Source of the DNA: Cladorhizidae sp. MBARI D1340-BT2
Taxonomy: Eukaryota; Porifera; Demospongiae; Poecilosclerida; Cladorhizidae
Assembly: GCA_028752905.1 (NCBI GenBank)
Contig: JAQNBH010000014.1
Location: 22,663,990 to 22,727,989 of the forward strand
Length of the DNA stretch: 64,000 bases
Reading direction: 5' to 3'
This document shows, one piece after another, positions 22,624-31,370 of this stretch (its first letter is position 1; each line of letters opens with the position of its first letter). The translations under genes were made by a program, and so were the position numbers. A model generated the notes under the pieces. It was not told the origin of the DNA. It searched no databases and was given only the letters and a program-made list of their open reading frames with translations.

Positions 22624-24861
22624 ATGGTGAACATTTTGTGCACCACATTGCTACTGGTAGCCTGCCTTCATGTGAGTCTGGTTTACCCACACAGGATCAC
22701 AGCGCAGAATGAGTTAGAAGCATTTGTTGAAGATAATTCGCCTGAACTAGCAAATCTTGAAGATGTACATGCAGATAAAAATAACAAAGGAGAAGTTCAG
22801 GAGGAAGATGAAGATGTTGTGAATAGGATGACGCTTGGTGATGACAAAGAAGTGTCTTATTCTCAAGATGACAGCAAACCTATCACATCCGAGAATGATG
22901 ATGAAAAGTCAATCTTGCAGTGCCAGAGACGGGGTCGGCGTAGACGGGTTCGGCGTAGTCGGGGCCGGCGTTGTCGGACTCGGCGTAGTCGGGGCCGGCG
23001 TTGTCGGACTCGGCGTAGTCAGTGCCAGCGTGCCCACTATTATTACAAGGTTTACATTCGTTACTGCAACCTTTGCAAACGTCAATTAAGGATTTACAGA
23101 CATTATTACCGACTTTACAGACGTAGTTCTGGTTGTGCCCGCCGACGTTACTACAACCTTTATCGCCGTGCCCACTGCATTTATTCCAGGTACTACAAAA
23201 TTTGTCGTAAATACTGCTGTCTCTACAATCGTTATGCACGCTATGGTGGACGTGTTTGTCGCAATCGACGCAGCTATTACTACAAGATCTACCGTCACTG
23301 GTACATCCTTTACCTCCGTCAAAGAAAGCTCTACATCTATTACTACCGTCTTTTCAGACGTTCCCGTGGTTGTGCCCGCCGCCGTTACTACCTCCTTTAC
23401 CGTCGTGCCTACTGCTGTTACATCAGATACTACAAATGTTACCGTCGATACTACATCTGCTACTGTCGATGCCGTTCCGGTGGACAAGTTCGCAATAGAC
23501 GCAGCTATTACTACAGGATCTACCGTCGCTGGTACATCTTATACCTCCGTAAAAGAAAGCTCTACATCTATTACTACCGTCTTTTCAGACGTTCCCGTGG
23601 TTGTGCTCGCCGCCGTTACTACCTCCTTTACCGTCGTGCCTACTGCTGTTACATCAGATACTACAAATGTTACCGTCGATACTACATCTGCTACTGTCGA
23701 TGCCGCTCCGGTGGACGAGTTCGCAATAAACGCAGCTATTACTACAAGATCTACCGTCGCTGGTACATCTTATACCTCCGTAAAAGAAAGCTCTACATCT
23801 ATTACTACCGCCTTTTCAGACGTTCCCGTGGTTGTGCCCGCCGCCGTTACTACCTCCTTTACCGTCGTGCCTACTGCTGTTACATCAGATACTACAAATG
23901 TTACCGTCGATACTACATCTGCTACTGCCGATGCCGTTCCGGTGGACGAGTTCGCAATAGACGCAGCTATTACTACAAGATCTACCGTCGCTGGTACATC
24001 TTATACTTCCGTAAAAGAAAGCTCTACATCTATTACTACCGTCTTTTCAGACGTTCCCGTGGTTGTGCCCGCCGCCGTTACTACCTCCTTTACCGTCGTG
24101 CCTACTGCTGTTACATCAGATACTACAAATGTTACCGTCGATACTACATACTCTACTGTCGATGCCGTTCCGGTGGACATGTTCGCAATAGACGCAGCTA
24201 TTACTACAAGATCTACCGTCGATGGTACATCCTTTACCTACGCCAAAGAAAGCTTTACATCTATTACTACCGTCTGTTCAAAACGAGGTGTGGCTCCCGC
24301 CGACGTTACTACATCCTTTATATCCGTGCCCGCCGCCTTTATCTCCGTTATTGCCGATTCTACCGCCGGTATTACTCCATTTACATCCGTCAAAAAAAGC
24401 CTTACCTCCATTACCTTCGTCTTTACAGACGTTGCTTGGTTTACCGCCGTCGGTACTGTTGCCATTACCGTCGTGCCTACCAACTTTATCGCCGTTACTG
24501 GATTCTCTATCGCCGGTACCATGCTCATTTCCTCCGTCAAAAGAAGCTTTATCTGTATTACTACTCTCTTTACAGACGTTGCCATGGTTGCCGCCGTTAC
24601 TACAACCTTTATCGCCGTGCCTACCGCCTTTATCTCAGGAGCTGTGTCCTTTACCGCCGGTATTACTCCTACTGCCTCCGTCAAAAAAAGCTTTACATCC
24701 ATTATTACCGTCTTTACAGACGTTGCAATGGTTGCTATCGCCGTTATTCTTGCCGTTACCGTGGAGCCCACCGCCTTTATATCCGTTATTATAAGCTTTA
24801 TCGCCGGTACTACCTTCTCTACCGCCGTTGTGGTGGCCGACAAATGCAAGCGAAGGATTAA
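22624..24861 (+). CDS. Secreted Tyr/Arg/Cys heptad-repeat protein, copy 1
   Basis: Single uninterrupted frame of 745 codons; no known family recognised. Residues 1 to about 22 form a clear signal peptide (core LLLVACLHVSLV), so the product is probably secreted. Residues 25-99 are strongly acidic (for example VQEEDEDVV). Residues 100 to about 138 are Arg-rich with RRGRRRR. From there to residue 735 the chain is built of Tyr- and Arg-rich heptads, consensus YYxLYRR, as in AYRLYLR and YYKLYRR. Residues 217 to about 560 hold a 77-residue unit (231 bp) starting at 23271, 23502, 23733, 23964 and 24195; the fifth diverges. One unit has 21 Tyr, 22 Arg and 7 Cys of 77. Regular Tyr, Arg and Cys suggest helices that cross-link or bind polyanions; this is inference. 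The start is supported by the TATA box, the signal peptide and the paralog. Confidence 0.88.
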   Translation: MVNILCTTLLLVACLHVSLVYPHRITAQNELEAFVEDNSPELANLEDVHADKNNKGEVQEEDEDVVNRMTLGDDKEVSYSQDDSKPITSENDDEKSILQCQRRGRRRRVRRSRGRRCRTRRSRGRRCRTRRSQCQRAHYYYKVYIRYCNLCKRQLRIYRHYYRLYRRSSGCARRRYYNLYRRAHCIYSRYYKICRKYCCLYNRYARYGGRVCRNRRSYYYKIYRHWYILYLRQRKLYIYYYRLFRRSRGCARRRYYLLYRRAYCCYIRYYKCYRRYYICYCRCRSGGQVRNRRSYYYRIYRRWYILYLRKRKLYIYYYRLFRRSRGCARRRYYLLYRRAYCCYIRYYKCYRRYYICYCRCRSGGRVRNKRSYYYKIYRRWYILYLRKRKLYIYYYRLFRRSRGCARRRYYLLYRRAYCCYIRYYKCYRRYYICYCRCRSGGRVRNRRSYYYKIYRRWYILYFRKRKLYIYYYRLFRRSRGCARRRYYLLYRRAYCCYIRYYKCYRRYYILYCRCRSGGHVRNRRSYYYKIYRRWYILYLRQRKLYIYYYRLFKTRCGSRRRYYILYIRARRLYLRYCRFYRRYYSIYIRQKKPYLHYLRLYRRCLVYRRRYCCHYRRAYQLYRRYWILYRRYHAHFLRQKKLYLYYYSLYRRCHGCRRYYNLYRRAYRLYLRSCVLYRRYYSYCLRQKKLYIHYYRLYRRCNGCYRRYSCRYRGAHRLYIRYYKLYRRYYLLYRRCGGRQMQAKD
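22951..23010 (+). repeat. 30-bp tandem duplication in the Arg-rich hinge
   Basis: A 30-bp block (CGGGGCCGGCGTTGTCGGAC plus ten more bases) occurs twice in copy 1, giving SRGRRCRTRR twice. Copy 2 has a shorter hinge, and this accounts for most of the 15-codon length difference between the paralogs. Confidence 0.85.
23271..24290 (+). repeat. 231-bp in-frame tandem repeat of the Tyr/Arg domain, copy 1
   Basis: Exact spacing of 231 bp between CAGCTATTACTACA landmarks at 23271, 23502, 23733, 23964 and 24195. Four units are nearly identical. The fifth follows for about 95 bp and then diverges after GTCTGTTCAAAACG. Each unit encodes about eleven heptads. Confidence 0.95.
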
Positions 24862-24990
24862 GGTGTCATTGGGATTGCAAATTGGAAGAATGATTTTTGG
24901 ATAACATTTATAATTAGAACTTGAGTAGCTAGAGTATGTGATTTGATCACTGAGTAGATGTTTAGTTTGTCGAAGAAAATAATATTTTCT

Positions 24991-24996
24991 ATTAAA
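24991..24996 (+). terminator. Candidate poly(A) signal of copy 1
   Basis: ATTAAA, 130 bp after the stop codon, inside AATAATATTTTCTATTAAAC. This block is conserved in copy 2 and in decayed paralog 2. Confidence 0.5.
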
Positions 24997-25069
24997 CTTA
25001 AAGGTTCTCCATACATATCATTAGGGATCTCTAGGATATATAATTATGCCTATGCATGTTACCTTGTAA

Positions 25070-25215
25070 GTGAATACTGGGAGCATACATAAAGCAGACC
25101 AACAACCTTACCTTATATCATAGATGCCTAATTAGTAAATATAAATGAATATTGGGAGGATACATAATGCAGACCAACAACCGTACATTATATTGTAGAT
25201 ACCTAATTAGTTTGC
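25070..25215. repeat. Direct repeat of about 75 bp, two copies
   Basis: GTGAATACTGGGAGCATACA and ATGAATATTGGGAGGATACA start two consecutive similar blocks that share GCAGACCAACAACC and TAGATGCCTAATTAGT. The pair is also present in copy 2 (about 36331-36475), so it is older than the 6.2-kb duplication. Confidence 0.8.
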
Positions 25216-26203
25216 ATATTACCTTATGAGCGAAGACTGGGACCATTGGCCAGTAGCCTATTTAAAGGAACTGGCTTAGGAGGGTTGTCAGAACCTGGCC
25301 AAATGTATACATTAAAGTCATAATTCTACTATATATTCCTACCCATGGTCTTTATATCTGACCCTCATTGTCCTTAACTCACCAACACTTTTTTTTTAAT
25401 TAGCGAGAATTTTTTTAATAATGACCAATTATATATAGTTCCAACACAATCAGCTCTGAACAACTTTCATGCTGGAAAAAACTGAGCATCACATTTACCC
25501 GCCTTAAAGAAGTTACTATTTATCTGTGGCTATGTCAAAAAGTAAGTCTATGGGTAGGGTTGGGAAGGGTTTGCTACAACCAACCATTATGTTATTATCA
25601 TTATCTTTTAACATCATTATTTTTATATTATTACATGTATTATATTTATTTGCAACACACGAGTAAGTGACAGTGTGACAGTGGGTGATTTCTGCTTACA
25701 GCTGGTGTTTATAGAATCAACAGAATATGTTGAGAAACTATCACTATGAGCTGGTAGTTTTTAACAATTTGGAGATGGACATTTAGAACATTCCATAGGG
25801 AGTGAAAGCAGGGTAAAAAATTTATAGTTATATGTGATGTCCTTCGTCTCACAGAGTGATAGCATTTTCAGTTGTTACTGGCATAGGGAATGCTAAAGAA
25901 TGTCCAAGTGACACTAGTTAAAGACAAAGTGAGCTCTATATTCCCTCTTGCTCTTGTTTAGATTAGATAAGAGCATGCGAATCTAATTGATAAGCTAATA
26001 TATATAATTATAACTGATGTCATAGACCTGTAAGGGGATTATGCCCCCCCCCCCCCCGCCCACCCCCCCTCCCACCCACCACCTCCAACTATCCAAAGTA
26101 AGGGGAGAAAATCTCCCACCCCCTTCCCCCACCCCCATCTCCTGTTCTGCCGCCACTTAGTCCAAACATCTGATGCATGATTGGCATCACACAAAATGAA
26201 ACT
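25216..26203. other. 3' flank inside duplication copy 1; no gene
   Basis: AT-rich sequence shared with 36476-37459. It includes a C-rich run at 26043-26080 that is much shorter in copy 2. No gene was recognised. Confidence 0.6.
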
Positions 26204-26360
26204 GGTGAATTCCTGCTAGATGTATTATCTGTGAATTGGTGAATTCCCGCTAGATGTATTATCTGTGAATTGGTTAATTTCCGCCAGATGTATTAGGTGA
26301 ATTCCTGCTAGATGTATTATCTGTGAAGTGGTGAATTCTCGCTAGATGTATTATCTGTGA
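26204..26360. repeat. 34-bp tandem repeat at the duplication edge
   Basis: About five copies of a unit containing GTGAATTCCTGCTAGATGTA and TTATCTGTGAAT. One copy is shortened. It begins exactly where homology between the two 6.2-kb copies ends. Confidence 0.9.
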
Positions 26361-26839
26361 CCACAGGATAATGAGTCCCTTTGTGATGGAGTCAGAATCC
26401 GTCATTCCGTAGGAAAACAGAGGACATACTCAGAGAAATGAGCTCCATGTGTTCAGCACCACAATACAGAGGCATGATATTGAAGGTCTAGTATATACAC
26501 ACTGCACTAAACTTTGTCCAATCTTGGAAAGTATGTAGCTAAGTAGATGCTAAAAACTGTGACCTCTGTCCGAACTAGCCTTCTATGCTGAGCATTGTCT
26601 ATGATGTTTCTTGTTTGGGAGAAGAGTTTGAGTGGGTTTCTTCTTTGATGGATCTCATTACAGCGCTCACTGTAGCTAGGCACTTCCTGTAGTAGTCCAG
26701 ACACCTGCGTGGTGTTAGCACCTTCAAATGATAGATGATGGGGCAAAATCTATCGCTCGGGAGAGCTGGCCAAAGGGAACTCCATCTCTATCCATCCACC
26801 AAGCAGAAACCTTGTTTAATAAGTGCTTGCTGGAGGGGA
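26361..26839. other. No gene recognised
   Basis: Spacer between the 34-bp repeat and the G-rich minisatellite. Open frames here lack family features. Confidence 0.4.
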
Positions 26840-27030
26840 TACAGAAACTGGAAGGGGAACAGGACATGGAGGTGGCAGAGGGATTGGAGGGGGGACAGTG
26901 AATGGAGGGGGGACAGGGATTGGAGTGGGAACAGGGATTGGAAGGGGGACAGGGATTGGAGGGAGGACAGGGTGGACAGGGTTTGGAGGGGGAACACAGG
27001 GATTGGGGGGACTGGGATTGGAAGCAGGCC
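26840..27030. repeat. G-rich minisatellite A (about 15-18 bp unit)
   Basis: Degenerate repeats of the type GGGGGACAGGGATTGGAG. Plus-strand frames read as GIGGGT or DWRGDR hexapeptides because the period is a multiple of three; this is a shadow of the repeat. The G-runs could form quadruplexes. Confidence 0.9.
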
Positions 27031-27495
27031 CAGAGCAACTAAATTTGATTAGTCAGGCCATGTAGATTCTATTTTGTTATAATATATATATATACACAAT
27101 TAAAATCCAAATTACACACATGCAAACAAGTGGTACACATTAAAATAAGTGGGGTTATTAGTGTACAAATTAATATTGAAATTACTTCATTAATATAATT
27201 ATCATTTTTAAATGTTTTAGCATAACCTCTGGTTTAACATAACCTCTAATTATTGTGATATCAGTAAATACTGTGATGTTTAGTGATTAGTTTAGTTTTC
27301 CAAAAATCTTCAGCCTGTGTTCAGAAAGTCTGAAAACAATGCCTTGTTATCAGAAATTTTTGTCGTATTCTGATTGTTTTCACCATCTGAATTCGCTGAA
27401 ATTCCAATCTGGAAAGCAACTGGGCTTGAAGAACTTCAGGATGGAAGTCATCTTTGAAAAAAAGAACAAAAAGAATCAAATTCCTCTGTGATGTC
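27031..27495. other. AT-rich spacer; no gene recognised
   Basis: Includes a short TA tract at about 27081-27096. Nothing else was seen. Confidence 0.5.
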
Positions 27496-28938
27496 TTAAT
27501 TCCAGCAGGACTTTAACAGAAGCTGTTCCAAATTCTGGTGGATTCTGTATCCTGGTTGATCGGACCTATCTTTTATTGAATTCACTACAAGATCAATGGC
27601 TTCAAAGTATTGTTGACTGTAGTACAGTTTTACATCGGTGTGAAGATCTCCTTCGACACCATCATCATACCTTCTACGTGCCTTACAACGACGAGGCAAG
27701 TGAGGTTCTTCAATTTCAAAGTCTTCAACAAGTCTTGAGACCTTAGACCAAAATAAGTCATAAGTCATGTCATCTCATAGCTTATCAAGTGTGCAAGTAA
27801 CCATGCTAGCTACTTCTTGGCCCTCTGCTGCTGAAGTTTCTGAATTTTGTAAAGTTCGGCTGAGATTATCAGTATGTCTAAGAACCATTTCGCCCAAGAC
27901 AGTACCAAAGAGAAAATCAAATGTTTTCATTTGTGCCCTCACACCTTGAATTCGTGCCTTGGCCTCAAAGCTTCTTCCCAAGTACTTAGCAATGCAGGAA
28001 TTGTCCATGAGTGAGTCAGCACAGACAGTCCATCGAGTAGAGCAAAGAAGTCTTAAACCAGGTGAAGGAGAATCAGATAGCTTATCGTTTTCAGTTTTAT
28101 GGACACGGAAGACTGCATCACGTCTGGGTGATAACCTAATCAGCTTTGTTATCTCATGTGTAGTATCCATGGAGTCTTTCAACTTTTTTACAGTGCTATT
28201 AGCAGCTAGATTTAGTGCATGGCTATAGCAGTCTGTAAACACAGCACGTGGTTCCTCTTTTGATATTCTCTTATCAACTCCTGTTTTTGTCCCACTCATT
28301 GTGTTGCAGCCATCATAGAATTGACCATGAAGTTTACTGATTGCCAAGTTCAGTCTTAGCAAGCAGTCCTTGATTACTTTTGTAAGACATTCAGTACCAA
28401 TAGTATCAACTTAGTAAAGCCCAATAAACCTCATACACTTCGAAATCTTCACTCTTTGAATAACAATGGTGACTTGCTCACGATTAGTGATATCAGTCGT
28501 TCCATCAATCATGATGGTTAAAAATCACCTCTACTGATTCAAGATGGCAACCACTAGTTTCATGTTTCTTAAACGACAGAACAGCATCTTTCCAATTAGA
28601 ATAAACCTTACATACCTGAATTAAATAAATAGTTAACAGTTTATATAGTTTTGATCACAAGGTGCACAGCAAAACTATAAGAAAAATAGACAAATGATGG
28701 TTCTGCTTTTGGAATCCTCATCTTCTTCTGCTTGAAAGTCAATCACACAAGTATGACAGTAGGCTAAATCTTTAGCTTCATCATAATGCAGAAAAGGCCA
28801 CTGTTGAAACCAAGATGCATGAAATGATCGTGATACAACAGTTTTCTTTCCAAAGGAGCGCTTTGGAAACCTAAAGCTTGGGCCAGGATGATGTGGTGTA
28901 TCAGGAGGATGAAAACTCTGAAAACTACAGCTTGCCAT
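27496..28938 (-). pseudogene. hAT-like transposase with TTF zinc finger, decayed
   Basis: Minus strand. 28938-28675 begins MASCSFQSF and contains FPKRSFGKKTVVSRSFHASW followed by FLHYDEAKDLAYCHTC, the pattern of the TTF-type finger found before hAT transposases (ZMYM1-like proteins). After a gap with intron-like borders, 28620-28530 reads VYSNWKDAVLSFKKHETSGCH, the usual continuation. Next comes MIDGTTDITNREQVTIVIQR, whose TTD region is the conserved start of the DUF4371/RNase H-like core, and then 28362-27775 with GQFYDGCNTMSGTKTGVD and CYSHALNLAA. In-frame stops near 28413 and 27773 and a frameshift near 28520 break it. The C-terminal dimerisation region is not found. It gives no active transposase. 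Confidence 0.75.
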
Positions 28939-28996
28939 ATCTCAATAAACAACTCACAGCACTAACTAACTAAACAACCTGGAGGATGCCTTTTAA

Positions 28997-30301
28997 GGCC
29001 AGTATGGCCCATTTTTCCTCAATATTTGACCTTTTTTTTGTGTGTGCTTATATAATTTCTAAACACCTGTACAAATTGTCTTTCAAATTTGGAAACATTA
29101 GGAAGCACAAGTCTCAAGTTATGGTGGATTTTATCCAGGCCTACACTTCATTCAACTGAAAAATTGAAGGAGGGCATTTTTTTTAATTTTTTTATTTTTA
29201 CTTGTGGTTACCCCTTTAGAGCTCCGTAGATTCTGCAAACTTCATGGTGTGGACTTGATATATAGCTCAGAAGATAGGTCTCTCTGTGTGCTCTCTTTAT
29301 TGGAAAATTGAGGGCGTTGATTGCAACACCCTCAATTTTCTACCCGCGCGCTTGACCAGGTAATAAATTTTTAACGCCTAATGAAAAAGGTCATTGCATG
29401 CTCTAGGGCTTCCTCTAGCCACTCGTACCAATTTTTTTTTTTTTGCACTTAGCAATCTGGAGTTATTCTGGATGGGGACTTTCGGATGCAGGTTTTTGAG
29501 GTCCCTCCACTTTAGGGTCTAGTAACTTGCCTATAGTTATACCTATGAAATATATTTTAGTATCAAAAGAAAGCACACAGAGAGACCTATCTTTTGAGCT
29601 ATATATCAAGTCTATACCATGAAGGTTTCAGAATCTACGGAGCTCTAAAGTTGTAATCACAAGTTAAAAAAAATATATTAAAAATATATTAAAAAATACC
29701 ATTGTCTCCCCTTGAAAGTATATAGTCCAACTTCAACAGCGATTTCCCACATTTCCAAAAAAAGAGCCTTTTTGAATTTCAAAGAAGGATATCTCTAAGA
29801 AAAATTAGTGTGTACCTACTTAATTATATATCATTTTATAGCTCTGTCTTTGCTCTATGATTTAATAGAGTTAGTTAAGTAGTAGCTATAAGCACTTCCA
29901 AGTTATAAGTTTATTCACAACTGTCCTTAGTGCCAATTAAAAGCGCTGGCACGCAGCCAATTGTACAGCTGGTAGTGCACTTAGCAAGCACTATTTAATT
30001 CTATTAAATCACTCATTAGTGACTAAGCAATATTACCAAGAGTTTTGGAAGCCATAGCTGTTTTATTTTTTGAGCTAGGCTTTGTAGGGTTTTAAGGTTG
30101 ATTTTTCTCACTTTTCCCAGCTTTTCTGCATGTCACACACTGTATACAGACCCTATCCTCACTTTTTTAATGTTGTTTTGAAGCACTAAGAGAGATCTAT
30201 CTTTTGAGCATAAAATCGCTGGCATAGGGGGTGTAGTTCAGGAGTTATGGTCCTTGAAAGAGGTGCGAGTTTTTTGAAGAAAAAAATGGGCCATACTGGC
30301 C
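28997..30301. mobile_element. Non-autonomous inverted-repeat element (about 1.3 kb)
   Basis: The ends are perfect inverted repeats of 20 bp, GGCCAGTATGGCCCATTTTT at 28997-29016 and its reverse complement at 30282-30301. Inside, a second inverted pair of over 100 bp (about 29163-29300 and 29567-29720) surrounds a short loop. It shares AGAGCTCCGTAGATTCTG on one side with its complement on the other. No transposase frame lies within. No clear target-site duplication was seen, so the superfamily is not assigned. Confidence 0.65.
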
Positions 30302-30710
30302 GGCTCCCATGAGGTCTCACAATAAAATATTGACCAATCAAATGATAATGAATATGTGTGTGCAAATGACCCTGTGGTCTACAGGAGTGTTTGGTCCTCT
30401 AGGTGTCTCCAGTAAATTGGTTAACACTCTTCTACACACTCTCAGCATGTATGATTATCTGGTCAGGTGTTCTTCTACACACACTCAGTCTTAATTATTA
30501 ATCATGCTGTCAAAAACACTTAATTATAATTATGGTTAATCACAATGATGGGTAATCTATTTAACACTTCAGGTTGGCAACCGATTAAACTAATTAGCAA
30601 AAGACTGGGATTGCCTTAGCAGATATATAATCCACTGTACAAAAAAAATCGATACACCCACATATGCCATATATGACAAGCCTGACCACTTGCTCCGGCC
30701 TGCCCAGGGG
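30302..30710. other. No gene recognised
   Basis: AT-rich spacer between the inverted-repeat element and minisatellite B. Confidence 0.4.
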
Positions 30711-30925
30711 AACAAGGATTGGAGGGGAACAGGGATTGGAGAGGGGACAGGGATTGGAGAGAGGACAGGGATTGGAGGGAGAACAGGGATTGGAGGGGGA
30801 ACAGGGATTGGAGGGGGAACAGGGATTGGAGGGGGGACAGGGATTGGAGGGGGGACAGGGATTGGAGGGGAACAAGGATTGGAGGGGAACAGGGATTGGA
30901 GGGGGGAACAGGGATTGGTAACACA
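30711..30925. repeat. G-rich minisatellite B (18-bp unit)
   Basis: About twelve copies of an 18-bp unit of the type GGGGAACAGGGATTGGAG, same family and same orientation as minisatellite A 3.8 kb to the left, but more regular. All coding frames across it are hexapeptide artefacts. Confidence 0.95.
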
Positions 30926-31200
30926 GGCTTTCTCTTACTCTACAGCAAGACATGGTCTTGTGGATTGGACAATTCCTACCTGCACACTTGCCCAATGAAA
31001 TGGCTGACTAGGCAAGAGTTGGGCTTCCCATAAGTTCAGAGGTGTTTGGTTACACATGATGCATCTGACACGGCTTCTTCCATACATACACACATGACAC
31101 TATGAACCCACTGCCCCCTGTATGAGGGCAGACGTAATGCTATGACCCCACTAGCTTTACATGAGGGCAGAGTAATGGTATCACCCCACTGCCCCTATTG
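30926..31200. other. No gene recognised
   Basis: Spacer ahead of duplication copy 2. It contains a loose direct repeat around ATGAGGGCAGACGTAATG and ATGAGGGCAGAGTAATGG (about 31121-31177). Confidence 0.4.
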
Positions 31201-31370
31201 AGCAACCACAGTCACTGTGACTGTGACCTGGATCTTAGTGGCTAATATACCCTCAATATCACACTAGGGAGCAACCACAGTCACTGTGACTGTGACCTGG
31301 ATCTTAGTGGCTAATATACCCTCAATATCACGCTAGGGAGCAACCACAGTCACTGTGACTGTGACATTGG
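31201..31370. repeat. 69-bp tandem repeat at the left edge of copy 2
   Basis: AGCAACCACAGTCACTGTGA starts at 31201, 31270 and 31339. Copy 1 of the large duplication has only one such unit (about 20060). Each unit contains the near-palindrome CACAGTCACTGTGACTGTG. Confidence 0.9.

Larger units (their letters stand above)
20010..26203 (+). repeat. Segmental duplication, copy 1 (about 6.2 kb)
   Basis: Homology to 31201-37459 is continuous, apart from small indels, from ACCTGGATTTTAGTGG at about 20007 to ATCACACAAAATGAAACTG at about 26203. It covers 2.6 kb upstream of the Tyr/Arg gene, the gene itself, and 1.3 kb downstream. Beyond 26203 the copies part: this one enters a 34-bp tandem repeat, the other enters unique sequence. 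The 2.6 kb before the gene contains short frames (for example 20740-20952) shared with copy 2 only because the DNA is duplicated. A TA microsatellite lies at about 21046-21072. Confidence 0.9.

Noticed and set aside
23086..24849. Minus-strand Val/Thr-rich frames opposite the Tyr/Arg genes
   Set aside because: Same composition effect on the other strand. They end at different places in the two copies and have no promoter.
23135..24904. A 589-codon Thr/Val/Ala-rich frame overlapping the Tyr/Arg gene, also open in copy 2 (34398-36176, 592 codons)
   Set aside because: TAC and CGT codons read one base on give ACC, ACT, GTT and GTC, so long open shifted frames are expected. Its ATG is internal with no signal of its own. 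Several differences between units are silent in the Tyr/Arg frame (CGT/CGC, CGA/CGC) but change this one. A codon-based test could still overturn this.
30664..31033. Gly/Trp/Arg and Pro/Ser-rich frames over the minisatellites, also at 26724-27065
   Set aside because: Every frame on both strands is open because the period is a multiple of three. There is no start context or flanking coding sequence.
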